Positions 47,539-55,833 of a stretch of DNA of 64,000 nucleotides are shown piece by piece (within the stretch, counting starts at the first letter, position 1; each line of letters starts with the position of its first letter). Below the pieces are notes generated by a model. It searched no databases and was not told the DNA's origin. It worked only from the letters and a program-made list of their open reading frames with translations. Source of the DNA: Burkholderia sp. MS389 (GTDB lineage Bacteria; Pseudomonadota; Gammaproteobacteria; Burkholderiales; Burkholderiaceae); contig NZ_CP045994.1 in the NCBI RefSeq assembly GCF_016899425.1, positions 2,666,001-2,730,000 of the forward strand. Reading direction: 5' to 3'. The position numbers and the translations under genes are program-made.

Positions 47539-48906
47539 ATGAACGCCGATACCGGCCTGCCGCTTCCGCAACGCTACTGGGCGATCGTCTGCGTCGCCCT
47601 GGGCATCACGCTCGCCGTGCTCGACGGCGCCATCGCGAACGTCGCATTGCCGACCATCGCGCGCGACCTGCACGCGTCCGACGCCGCGTCGATCTGGATC
47701 GTCAACGCGTACCAGCTCGCGGTCACGATCACGCTGCTGCCGCTCGCGTCGCTCGGCGAACGCATCGGCTATCGCCGCGTCTACATCGCCGGCCTCGCGT
47801 TGTTCACCGCGGCATCGCTGGGCTGCGCGCTCGCCGGCTCGCTGCCGATGCTGGCGGTGATGCGCGTGATCCAGGGGTTCGGCGCGGCCGGCATCATGAG
47901 CGTCAACGCGGCGCTCGTGCGAATGATCTACCCGTCGTCGATGCTGGGGCGCGGGCTGTCGCTCAACGCGATGGTGGTCGCGCTGTCGTCGGCGATCGGG
48001 CCGACGGTCGCGTCCGCGATCCTGTCGTTCGCGTCGTGGCCGTGGCTGTTCGCGGTCAACGTGCCGATCGGCATCGCGGCCGTGCTCGGCAGCGTGCGCG
48101 CGCTGCCGGCCAACCCGCTGCACGACGCGCCGTACGACTTCGCGAGCGCGCTGATGAACGCCTGCGTGTTCGGCCTCTTGATCACGGCCGTCGACGGGCT
48201 CGGTCACGGCGAAAGTCATGCGTACGTCGCGGCCGAACTGGCCGTCGCATTCGTGGTCGGCTACTTCTTCGTGAAGCGCCAGTTGTCGCAGCCGGCGCCG
48301 CTGCTGCCGGTCGACCTGATGCGCATCCCGATGTTCGCGCTGTCGGTCTACACGTCGACGGCGTCGTTCACGTCGCAGATGCTCGCGTTCGTCGCGCTGC
48401 CGTTCTGGCTGCAGAATTCACTCGGTTTCTCGCAGGTCGAGACGGGCCTCTACATGACGCCGTGGCCGCTCGTGATCGTGTTCGCCGCGCCGCTCGCGGG
48501 CGTGCTGTCGGACCGCTATTCGGCCGGCATCCTCGGCGGGATCGGGCTGGCGCTGTTCGCCGCCGGCTTGCTGTCGCTCGCGACGATCGGCGCGCACCCG
48601 GGCACGGTCGACATCGTGTGGCGGATGGCGCTGTGCGGCGCGGGCTTCGGGCTGTTCCAGTCGCCGAACAACCGCGCGATGCTGTCGTCGGCGCCGCGCG
48701 AGCGCAGCGGCGGCGCCGGCGGCATGCTGAGCACCGCGCGCCTGACCGGTCAGACGCTCGGCGCCGCGCTGGTCGCGCTGATTTTCGGGCTCGCGCCCGA
48801 CCGCGGACCGACGATCGCACTCTATGTCGCCACGGTGTTCGCGGCGGTGGCCGCGGTCGTCAGCCTGCTGCGCATCGCGTCGCCGCGGCCGGACACGGCG
48901 GCCTGA
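47539..48906 (+). CDS. MFS drug-efflux transporter (DHA2/EmrB-like)
   Basis: Inner-membrane transporter of 455 residues with about 14 predicted helices. The first helix has VLDGAIANVALPTIARDLHA, the DHA2-type motif D1 region, and the A-motif loop is LGERIGYRRVYIAG. Members expel drugs and toxic metabolites by proton antiport. The start ATG 47539 gives a short cytoplasmic N terminus; the frame is open to 47485. Single gene, convergent with the AAA ATPase gene. Confidence 0.88.
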   Translation: MNADTGLPLPQRYWAIVCVALGITLAVLDGAIANVALPTIARDLHASDAASIWIVNAYQLAVTITLLPLASLGERIGYRRVYIAGLALFTAASLGCALAGSLPMLAVMRVIQGFGAAGIMSVNAALVRMIYPSSMLGRGLSLNAMVVALSSAIGPTVASAILSFASWPWLFAVNVPIGIAAVLGSVRALPANPLHDAPYDFASALMNACVFGLLITAVDGLGHGESHAYVAAELAVAFVVGYFFVKRQLSQPAPLLPVDLMRIPMFALSVYTSTASFTSQMLAFVALPFWLQNSLGFSQVETGLYMTPWPLVIVFAAPLAGVLSDRYSAGILGGIGLALFAAGLLSLATIGAHPGTVDIVWRMALCGAGFGLFQSPNNRAMLSSAPRERSGGAGGMLSTARLTGQTLGAALVALIFGLAPDRGPTIALYVATVFAAVAAVVSLLRIASPRPDTAA

Positions 48907-48936
48907 CATCGTCGTGCGCCGCACCCGCGTCGGGCG

Positions 48937-49530
48937 TCATGCGGCGTCGAGCGCGTCCATCACGAAGCGCACGCGCGCCTTCACGCTCACGCGCGGCAAC
49001 TCGATCAACCGATAGCCGTACGACGTATAGCACTCGACCATCGCGTCATGGGTGCGCACCGCTTCCGCGAAATCCTGCCGACGCTCGGCGTCCTGCGCAT
49101 AGATGTCGGGCCAAGGCGGCGCGATGAACACGCGCCGGTGATAGCGGAAACGCCGCGCCGCGGCTTCCGCGTGCGCGGGTACCGCCAATCCGGTCAGCTT
49201 CAGATAGCCGATCACGTCCGGCACGCCGCGGTCGAAGAACACCGGCCCGCGCGCCTGCCGCGCGAGATGGTAGGACCGCATCTCCCAGCCCAGCATCAAC
49301 TCGGCGAACGCTGCCGGGTCGCGCCACGGCAGTGCTGGACCGTCGACGGCCATCTGGTCGCGGATCACGCCGCGTCCGGCTTCCTGCGAGCGTGCGAACC
49401 CGGCGCGCTCGAGCGCATCGAGCAACGTGCTCTTGCCCGAACCGGGGCCGCCCGTCACGACGAAGAAACGGCCGGCCGTATCGCCTGCCGTTTCTTCGTC
49501 GCTGCCGGCGCCCGGCGCGCACTCACGCAT
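48937..49530 (-). CDS. Predicted P-loop ATPase/kinase (AAA_28 type)
   Basis: Soluble P-loop protein of 197 residues with Walker A GGPGSGKST (residues about 26-34) and FDRGVPDVIGYLKLTG as a conserved mid-region of the AAA_28 predicted ATPase family. The terminal RLIELPRVSVKARVRFV is also typical. Members resemble nucleotide or small-molecule kinases; no substrate known. Its start overlaps the end of otsA by 8 bases, so it is translationally linked to that gene. Confidence 0.82.
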   Translation of the reverse strand: MRECAPGAGSDEETAGDTAGRFFVVTGGPGSGKSTLLDALERAGFARSQEAGRGVIRDQMAVDGPALPWRDPAAFAELMLGWEMRSYHLARQARGPVFFDRGVPDVIGYLKLTGLAVPAHAEAAARRFRYHRRVFIAPPWPDIYAQDAERRQDFAEAVRTHDAMVECYTSYGYRLIELPRVSVKARVRFVMDALDAA

Positions 49531-50944
49531 GCGCGACCCGCAGGCCCGCGCGCTGCGTGACCGACGCCGCCGCGGCGACACTGCGCAAGTCGGCGACGAA
49601 CGTGTCGCGCCACACCGACAGGTCGTTCTCGCGCAACCGCGCGAGATTCTCCTCATGACGCGCCTGCCGCTCCGCGAGCGGCATCGATAGCGCACGTTCG
49701 AGCGCCTCGGCCATCTGCGACAGGTCGTACGGATTGACGAGCAGCGCGCCGGTCAGCTCGGCTGCCGCGCCCGCGAACTCCGACAGCACGAGCACGCCCG
49801 GATCGGCCGGATCCTGCGACGCGACGTATTCCTTCGCGACGAGATTCATCCCGTCGCGCAACGGCGTCACGTAGCCGACCTGCGACATCCGGAAGAACGC
49901 CATCAGCAGGTTGCGCTCGTACTTCCGGTTCAGGTACTGGATCGGCGTCCAGTCGAGTTGCGAGAAGCGGCCGTTGATGCGGCCGGCCTCGCCTTCGAGC
50001 GTTTCGCGGATGTGCTGGTAGGTCTGCACGTCGGAACGCGTCGGCGGCGCGATCTGCAGCAGCGACACGCGCCCCTGCCAGCCCGGCGCATTCGCGAGCA
50101 TCCGTTCGAACGACTGGAAGCGCTCGACGAGCCCCTTCGAGTAATCGAGGCGGTCGACGCTCATCACCAGCTTGCGGTCGCCGAGCGCCTCGCGCAGCAT
50201 CTTCACCGGCTTGCGCGTGCCGTACTGGACGGCCGCCTGCGCGATCGCGTCGGGATGCACGCCGATCGGATAGGCCGCGACCTTCACGACGCGGCCGTGC
50301 GCGTGCAGCATCCCGTCCTCGCTCGCCGCGCCGATGCCGCGCCGCTCGATGTAGTCGGTGAACGCCTGTTTGTCGGCGTCGGTCTGGAAGCCCGCGACGT
50401 CGTACGCGCACATGAACTTCACAAGTTCCTCGTGCGGCGGCACGAGGCGCAGCATGTCGGGCGACGGAAACGGGATGTGCAGGAAGAAGCCGATCGGGTT
50501 CTTCACGCCGAGCTCGCGCAGGCAGTGCGCGAACGGCAGCAGGTGGTAGTCGTGCACCCAGATCAGGTCGTCCGGACGCAGCAGCGCGGCGAGCTGCTTC
50601 GCGAGCATCGCGTTCACGCGCAGATAACCGGCGTACTCCTGCCGATCGAAGCGCGCGAGATCGCCGCGGTAATGGAACACCGGCCACAGCGTCGCGTTCG
50701 AGAAGCCGCGGTAGTACTGGTCGTAGTCGCGCCGGGTCAGCCCGACCGTCGCATACGTCACGTTGCCGTCCCGCTGGATCGCGGGCTCGGCATCCGGCGC
50801 CCCGACGATCTCGCCGTTCCAGCCGAACCAGACGCCGCCAGTTTCCTTCAGCGCGTCCATCACGCCGACGGCCAGGCCGCCCGCGCTTGGGCGCGTGTCC
50901 TCGCCGGCGGCGACACGATTCGATACCACGATCAATCTGCTCAT
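49523..50944 (-). CDS. otsA: Trehalose-6-phosphate synthase
   Basis: Glycosyltransferase family 20 enzyme that joins UDP-glucose and glucose 6-phosphate. The 473 residues match OtsA. Recognisable parts are SRLIVVSNRVA at the start, FGWNG, the NATLWPVFHYR segment, WVHDYHLLPFAHCLRELG, SVDRLDYSKGLVERFQSFER and the nucleotide-binding TPLRDGMNLVAKEYVASQ. The phosphatase gene otsB is not next to it. ATG 50944 is the family start; it is followed by a coupled P-loop ATPase gene. Confidence 0.96.
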   Translation of the reverse strand: MSRLIVVSNRVAAGEDTRPSAGGLAVGVMDALKETGGVWFGWNGEIVGAPDAEPAIQRDGNVTYATVGLTRRDYDQYYRGFSNATLWPVFHYRGDLARFDRQEYAGYLRVNAMLAKQLAALLRPDDLIWVHDYHLLPFAHCLRELGVKNPIGFFLHIPFPSPDMLRLVPPHEELVKFMCAYDVAGFQTDADKQAFTDYIERRGIGAASEDGMLHAHGRVVKVAAYPIGVHPDAIAQAAVQYGTRKPVKMLREALGDRKLVMSVDRLDYSKGLVERFQSFERMLANAPGWQGRVSLLQIAPPTRSDVQTYQHIRETLEGEAGRINGRFSQLDWTPIQYLNRKYERNLLMAFFRMSQVGYVTPLRDGMNLVAKEYVASQDPADPGVLVLSEFAGAAAELTGALLVNPYDLSQMAEALERALSMPLAERQARHEENLARLRENDLSVWRDTFVADLRSVAAAASVTQRAGLRVAHA

Positions 50945-51082
50945 GCGACTTCCCCTCCTCGATTCGATTGGCTGGCGCGCGACGCACGCCAAAGCAGGCG
51001 CGGCGGCCCGAAGGCGGCCGCGCGGCGACTCAGTTCCGAGAATTGCAATGAAATACGGCGATGGAATGCGGCGACGACCGTA

Positions 51083-51307
51083 TCAAGCGTCCTGCTCCTG
51101 ACCGAGGTCGCGTTGATAGTCGAGCCCTTCCGGGCGAGCACCGCCCTGGTTGTGATCGCCGTCCGACGGTGTCTCGTCCGGCGCGCCCGCAGGCGGTGCC
51201 GAAGGCGCGTCGGTCCGCGGACGCGGCGGCACTTCCGGATGGTCGGCCGCCGCGACGGGGGGCCGGGGTGACAACCGTTTCGAACGGCGCATGGCTGGGT
51301 GTCTCAT
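51083..51307 (-). CDS. Small hydrophilic protein, doubtful gene
   Basis: A 74-residue proline- and arginine-rich protein ending in HNQGGARPEGLDYQRDLGQEQDA. It has no signal or membrane segment. The acidic, conserved-looking C terminus suggests a real gene upstream of otsA, but low complexity and the absence of a clear ribosome-binding site leave it doubtful. Confidence 0.35.
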   Translation of the reverse strand: MRHPAMRRSKRLSPRPPVAAADHPEVPPRPRTDAPSAPPAGAPDETPSDGDHNQGGARPEGLDYQRDLGQEQDA

Positions 51308-51580
51308 ATGCGGCGCGGCTCGAGGCCGTCGTAGAAACATTCCATAGCAAAATAGTCTAGGTCGCTTGATCGCATCCGAAGGTAACAATTACCTTCAATT
51401 TGTAACGTTTCGACCCCTCGCCGATCATCTATCCGACAATAACGCCGCCCGCGCGCACGCGGCGCGACGCACGGCGATTTGTCAAAGCTTTGCAGTTTTC
51501 CTATGACAATTGCGAAACAATGACGCGGCATCAGGGCGTGCACGCGCCGCCGCTCACCCAGACAGGACTTGCACTCAGGG

Positions 51581-52132
51581 ATGAACATTCGTTTCGAATC
51601 GCCGCGCCGGGCCACGCCGGCGCGCGTCGTGCTGGCCGTGATCGCCACGGCCGCACTGCTGTCCGGCTGCAATTCGCTGTACAGCGAAGGCGCGACGGCC
51701 GGCGCCGGTATCGCGGGCGCCGCGATCGCCTCCAAGGTCACCAACAATGCCGCCGTCGCGACGGGCATCGGCCTCGGCGCCGTCGCCGGCGCGCGCGCCG
51801 GCGTCCAGTACTCGCAACGCGTCGCGCACCGCTACACGCAGGAGCAGATCGCGAAGGCGGCCGGGCCGCTCGACGTCGGCGGTGTCGCGCCGTGGTCGAC
51901 GCACCATTCGTTCCCGATCGAGGACGACGAGCAGGGCCGCGTGACGGTCAGCCGGATGATCAGCGTCGGTCCGCTCGACTGCAAGGAAATCGTGTTCGCG
52001 GTCGATACGCCGGCGAAGGCCGACAAGGCCGCGCAATCGGCGTTCTACGTCGCCACGATCTGCCGCGACGGGCCCGTGTGGAAATGGGCATCGGCGGAAC
52101 CGGCGACCGAACGCTGGGGCGCGCTGCAATGA
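51581..52132 (+). CDS. Lipoprotein, first of a paralogous tandem pair
   Basis: A 183-residue lipoprotein with a lipobox LLSGC (Cys30) after a basic, hydrophobic leader. A Gly/Ala-rich stretch (about 36-70, glycine-zipper type) is followed by a conserved C-terminal domain ending in VWKWASAEPATERWGALQ. The next gene encodes the same C-terminal pattern, so the two are paralogues. The function is unknown. The stop overlaps the next start by ATGA. Confidence 0.82.
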   Translation: MNIRFESPRRATPARVVLAVIATAALLSGCNSLYSEGATAGAGIAGAAIASKVTNNAAVATGIGLGAVAGARAGVQYSQRVAHRYTQEQIAKAAGPLDVGGVAPWSTHHSFPIEDDEQGRVTVSRMISVGPLDCKEIVFAVDTPAKADKAAQSAFYVATICRDGPVWKWASAEPATERWGALQ

Positions 52133-52623
52133 GCGTCGCGATCCGTATCGCGGCGATCGGCGCGCTGTGCGCGGCGACGGTCGCGCTGTCGGGCTGCGGG
52201 TCGGTCGGCGCCGCCAGCGGCGCGCTGGCCGGCGCGGCGACCGGCCTCGTCACCGCGAACCCGGCGGTCGGCGTCGGCGTCGGCATTGCCGTGCAGGCCG
52301 CGACCGACGAAGCCGTCAACCGCACGATGAAGCAACTCCATCAGAATCAGCAGGACGCGATCGCAAAGACGGCCGGCAGTCTCGCCGTCGGCGAAGTGAA
52401 GCCGTGGAAGGTGAAGAACACGCTGCCGCTCGAAAACGGCGAAGGCGAAGTGCGCGTCACGCGCGCGTACTCGTCGGCGCTCGCGCTGTGCAAGGAATTC
52501 GCGTTCTCGGTGAAGGACGGCGACAAGGCCGACTGGTATTTCGCGAATGCGTGCCAGCAAGGCACGCACTGGAAATGGGCGTCGGCGGAGCCGGCCGTTG
52601 ATCGGTGGGGGAATTTGCAGTAA
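52129..52623 (+). CDS. Lipoprotein, second of a paralogous tandem pair
   Basis: A 164-residue lipoprotein with lipobox ALSGC (Cys23). A glycine-zipper segment (ASGALAGAATGLVTANPAVG and on) precedes a C-terminal domain ending WKWASAEPAVDRWGNLQ, nearly the same as in the upstream gene. The start overlaps the upstream stop (ATGA, 52129-52132), so translation is coupled. The pair may act together in the envelope (inference). Confidence 0.84.
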   Translation: MSVAIRIAAIGALCAATVALSGCGSVGAASGALAGAATGLVTANPAVGVGVGIAVQAATDEAVNRTMKQLHQNQQDAIAKTAGSLAVGEVKPWKVKNTLPLENGEGEVRVTRAYSSALALCKEFAFSVKDGDKADWYFANACQQGTHWKWASAEPAVDRWGNLQ

Positions 52624-52692
52624 TCGCGCGATGCGCCGCGCGTCATCGTGCGCGGCGCCCGTGGCGCTCTGCGTGCTCGCGACCTGCCGTGG

Positions 52693-53175
52693 TTACAGAC
52701 GCGCGCGAAGCTGCGCCACCCTTTCCTTGATCTTCGCGGACAGCGCATCGTCCGGGTTGTAAGTCAGGCATCGCTCGAGATCGGCGATCGACGCATTGAT
52801 ATCGCCCAGCGCCTCGTATGCCCTGGCGCGATTGAAATAGACGAAAGGCTGGTCGGGATTGAGCTTCAGCGCCTTGTCGAAGTAATCGAGCGACTTCTGG
52901 TAGGCACCGCCTTCGAGGTAAATCGTCGCGAGCGTGCAATACGCCGATGGGTCCGTGTACCCCAGCTCGATGGCCCGGTTCAGATCGTTCAGCGCGAGAT
53001 CCGTCTTCTTGATCATCGCGAAGGTCGTGCCGCGATCCGCATACGTCGCCGCGTCTTCCGGCGCCACTTTCAGGATGTCGCCGTACAGTCCAAGCGCATC
53101 CTCGATGCGCCCCTGCGACACGAATCCGCGTGCCCGCATGCGCATCGGTGAAAAATCGGGATTCTTATCGGTCAT
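52693..53175 (-). CDS. TPR-repeat protein
   Basis: Cytosolic protein of 160 residues built of about four tetratricopeptide repeats (YGDILKVAPEDAATYADRGT, LNDLNRAIELGYTDPSAYCT, LDYFDKALKLNPDQPFVYFN, and a last repeat to DLERCLTYNPDD). A protein-interaction role is expected; no partner is known. It lies next to a low-GC patch carrying possible toxin remnants, though a link is not shown. Confidence 0.88.
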   Translation of the reverse strand: MTDKNPDFSPMRMRARGFVSQGRIEDALGLYGDILKVAPEDAATYADRGTTFAMIKKTDLALNDLNRAIELGYTDPSAYCTLATIYLEGGAYQKSLDYFDKALKLNPDQPFVYFNRARAYEALGDINASIADLERCLTYNPDDALSAKIKERVAQLRARL

Positions 53176-53247
53176 TCAACTTAACCATAGAAAATTTCGT
53201 GCGAACCTGGGTATACCGACCATCCAACATGCTTATCCGCCGGGCGA

Positions 53248-53934
53248 TCAAATCGATGCGCCCGTACGTTGATTAAACGCGGCCCGCATGACGTCTGGGC
53301 TGATCATCTCCATGCGGCTCAACTCGGCAAGGACCGCCGCGAGAATGGCATCGACCCCAGGATCCACAGCTCTCATCTGCTTCAACAAAGAAGGCTGGAA
53401 GGCCTCATCCTCATTAATGCCCGACTCCCCGGTCTGGCGCCGCGCACGATACAGCACGCCGACCCAATAGCGAATGCGCTCGAGTGGACTCCACCCAGCA
53501 TAAGTACTTGGAAACTTCGCTTTTTCGATTGCTTGCCGAACGACGGTCTCGACTTCAGCAAGAAACCGCATGAAGAACATCTGCTCCCCAACTGCAAGCT
53601 TCGACGACGTAATTGGATCGTATGCCGTATAGGTCTCATAGCGAACGTCGGTATGGACCCCAAGTCTATTGCCTACTTTGACTCGGATCCCGTCCCGCAG
53701 AACAATCTCCCGCTCCGCAGGAAATCGCGCTTCACGCTCGCTGCGTGACAGAAAACGCCCCAATTTTGACGAATACTCGACCTCATGCTGACTGCCGATT
53801 TTCGAGTCGGAATACCAAACGACGATCGTTTGAGACTCTGCATTCTCGAACGCCTTCAAAAAAATGGCCTCGGGAATCAACACTCTCAATGCTGAAGGTA
53901 GCGAGGAGTAAGGTAGTCTGTCCCGCTTCAACAT
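53248..53934 (-). CDS. Unrecognised 228-aa protein in a low-GC patch
   Basis: I do not recognise this gene. It encodes a soluble 228-residue protein with a helical C-terminal half (about 120-228: QMFFMRFLAEVETVVRQAIE and LERIRYWVGVLYRARRQTGE). No signal or membrane segment is seen. ATG 53934 overlaps the upstream stop as TGATG; GTG 53937 is an alternative. Codon use and GC are unlike the chromosome, so it was probably acquired. Its position directly behind a truncated gene suggests an immunity or partner role (inference). Confidence 0.68.
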   Translation of the reverse strand: MLKRDRLPYSSLPSALRVLIPEAIFLKAFENAESQTIVVWYSDSKIGSQHEVEYSSKLGRFLSRSEREARFPAEREIVLRDGIRVKVGNRLGVHTDVRYETYTAYDPITSSKLAVGEQMFFMRFLAEVETVVRQAIEKAKFPSTYAGWSPLERIRYWVGVLYRARRQTGESGINEDEAFQPSLLKQMRAVDPGVDAILAAVLAELSRMEMISPDVMRAAFNQRTGASI

Positions 53935-54191
53935 CACAATTGCTCCAAAATAACTCGTCCGAATTCATCCACCCCTACCACCTCAAACTTCACACCTGGA
54001 GGTATCACCGTTTCTGATGAATAAACCGGCTTCCCGATCAGACCGTGGTAATTTACTCCGAACGCAAGATCCGAAATATCTTTCGCCTTATCTGTATAAA
54101 TAACAACATTCCGGTCGCCAACTATCGATTGATCGATCCCCGATATCAGTTGCTGACGGGCGGGCGCGCTCGCGCGCCGATTGAAGCACAC
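53934..54191 (-). pseudogene. 3' fragment of a larger gene, possibly a toxin
   Basis: The last 60 or so residues (from about 54125: GDRNVVIYTDKAKDISDLAF, then PPGVKFEVVGVDEFGRVILE) look like the end of a protein whose N-terminal part is missing. The first codons up to about 54155 are in GC-rich sequence of ordinary composition and are probably not part of the original gene. The ending GVKFEVV recalls the C-terminal strand of ADP-ribosyltransferase-type toxins; weak by eye. No ribosome-binding site is visible. Confidence 0.5.
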
Positions 54192-54473
54192 CGCACCGAT
54201 CCGGCATTAAACGCGCGTTGAAGGGGGAGGACGGCGGCGAAAGTGAACGAAGCGTGAGCGCCGAAGCGTGAAACCGGGCGCGACATCCTCGGCGAACGCC
54301 ATCCGCGGCGCTTCCGGCAGGAGCACGATCCGCCAGGCGGGTGTCCATGGGGACCGGCGCCCATTGCGAACGCCAGGGCGGGCCACGGGCCCTTGGCCCG
54401 CAGCGGCCGAATCAACCCGCTTGGGGGCATCCGGGCGACTCCAGCGGGACGTGCAGGAATCGCCCTGTCAACA
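54192..54473. other. Intergenic region without a gene
   Basis: GC-rich stretch downstream of the ABC transporter operon. It contains imperfect repeats (gaagcgtga twice near 54251-54270) and a cgggccacgggcccttggcccg dyad at about 54373-54398 that could form a hairpin, without a T-run. No coding region is supported. Confidence 0.5.
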
Positions 54474-55811
54474 TCAGGACTCGACGTCCTCGAGGCTGAA
54501 GATCTCGGTCTGGTCGTTGTACGAGAAGATCTCGCCGTAACGGCCCCAGTCGATCACCGCGTCGAGCGTTTCCTCGGCCGCGCCGTCCGACAGGAAATCC
54601 TCGAGCTCCTGCTCGAAGCGCACGCGCGGCGCGCGATGGCCCGGGCGCTCGTTCAGCACCTTCTTGATCCGCGCGGCGAGCGGCACGTGCTTCAGCAGGT
54701 GATCCGCGAACATCAGCTTGCGCTCCTGCGTGCCGAATTCCGCGAACACGCGCCCCGGCGGCGTCAGGAACACGTCGCCTTCGCGCACGTCCGCGAAGCC
54801 GAGGTACTGCAGCACTTCCGCGATCGGGAACAGGTCGTCGACTTCCAGATGCAGCGTGCGTGCGATTTCCGGCATGTCCGCGCGGCCGTGGTACGGCGCC
54901 ATCGCGAGCGTCTCGATCAGGCCGGCCATCAGGTTGGTCGACACCTGCGGCAGCCAGCTGCCGAGCTCGAGCCCCTTCTTCGTCGCCTCGCCGGTCTGCC
55001 GCGCGGTCATCTTCGCGTAGATGTCGTCGACGAGCTTGCGGAACGCCGGGTCCAGACGATTGCGCGGGTGCTTGAACGGCACCTTGATCTCGGCGATCAC
55101 GCGGCCGGGGTTCGACGACAGCACGAGGATCCGGTCGCACATGAACACCGCTTCCTCGATGTTGTGCGTGACGATCAGCACCGACTTGATCGGCATGCGG
55201 CCCTGCGTCCACAGGTCCAGCAAATCGGTACGCAGCGTCTCGGCCGTCAGCACGTCGAGCGCGGAGAACGGCTCGTCCATCAGCAGAATGGTCGGATCGA
55301 CGACGAGCGCGCGCGCGAAACCGACGCGCTGGCGCATCCCGCCCGACAGCTCGCGCGGATACGCGTTCTCGAAGCCGTCGAGACCGATCAGGTCGATCGC
55401 GGCGAGCGCACGCTCGCGCCGCTCGCGCGCGCCGACGCCGAGCGCTTCCAGCCCGGCCTCCACGTTCTGCAGCACGGTGAGCCACGGGAACAGCGCGAAG
55501 GTCTGGAACACCATCGCGACGCCTTCGGCCGGGCCGCGCAGCGGCTTGCCGAGATAGGTCACTTCGCCGCCGGTCGGCTCGATCAGCCCGGCGATGATCC
55601 GCAGCAGCGTCGACTTGCCCGAGCCCGAGCGGCCGAGCAGGCCGACAATCTCGCCTTCGCGCAGCGACAGGTTCGCGTCGTCGAGCACGAGCAGCTCGCC
55701 CTGCGTCTTGTTGAAGCCGCGGCAGACATGATCGACGCGCAGGATTTCTTCACCGAGGCGCGGCGGCTGGGACGTCTGGACGGGGGCGTTTACAGCATTC
55801 GGATTGTGCAT
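54474..55811 (-). CDS. ABC transporter ATP-binding protein with C-terminal AAA-associated domain
   Basis: Importer ATPase of 445 residues, nitrate/sulfonate/taurine type. The N-terminal ABC domain carries GRSGSGKST (Walker A), LSGGMRQRVGFARALVVDPT (signature) and LLMDEPFSALD (Walker B). Residues about 300-440 form the AAA-associated C-terminal domain found in a subset of these ATPases. Transcribed with the double-permease gene 22 bases upstream. No substrate-binding protein gene is present, so the substrate cannot be given. Confidence 0.92.
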   Translation of the reverse strand: MHNPNAVNAPVQTSQPPRLGEEILRVDHVCRGFNKTQGELLVLDDANLSLREGEIVGLLGRSGSGKSTLLRIIAGLIEPTGGEVTYLGKPLRGPAEGVAMVFQTFALFPWLTVLQNVEAGLEALGVGARERRERALAAIDLIGLDGFENAYPRELSGGMRQRVGFARALVVDPTILLMDEPFSALDVLTAETLRTDLLDLWTQGRMPIKSVLIVTHNIEEAVFMCDRILVLSSNPGRVIAEIKVPFKHPRNRLDPAFRKLVDDIYAKMTARQTGEATKKGLELGSWLPQVSTNLMAGLIETLAMAPYHGRADMPEIARTLHLEVDDLFPIAEVLQYLGFADVREGDVFLTPPGRVFAEFGTQERKLMFADHLLKHVPLAARIKKVLNERPGHRAPRVRFEQELEDFLSDGAAEETLDAVIDWGRYGEIFSYNDQTEIFSLEDVES

Positions 55812-55833
55812 CGCGTTTCGCTCTCAATCGGTC

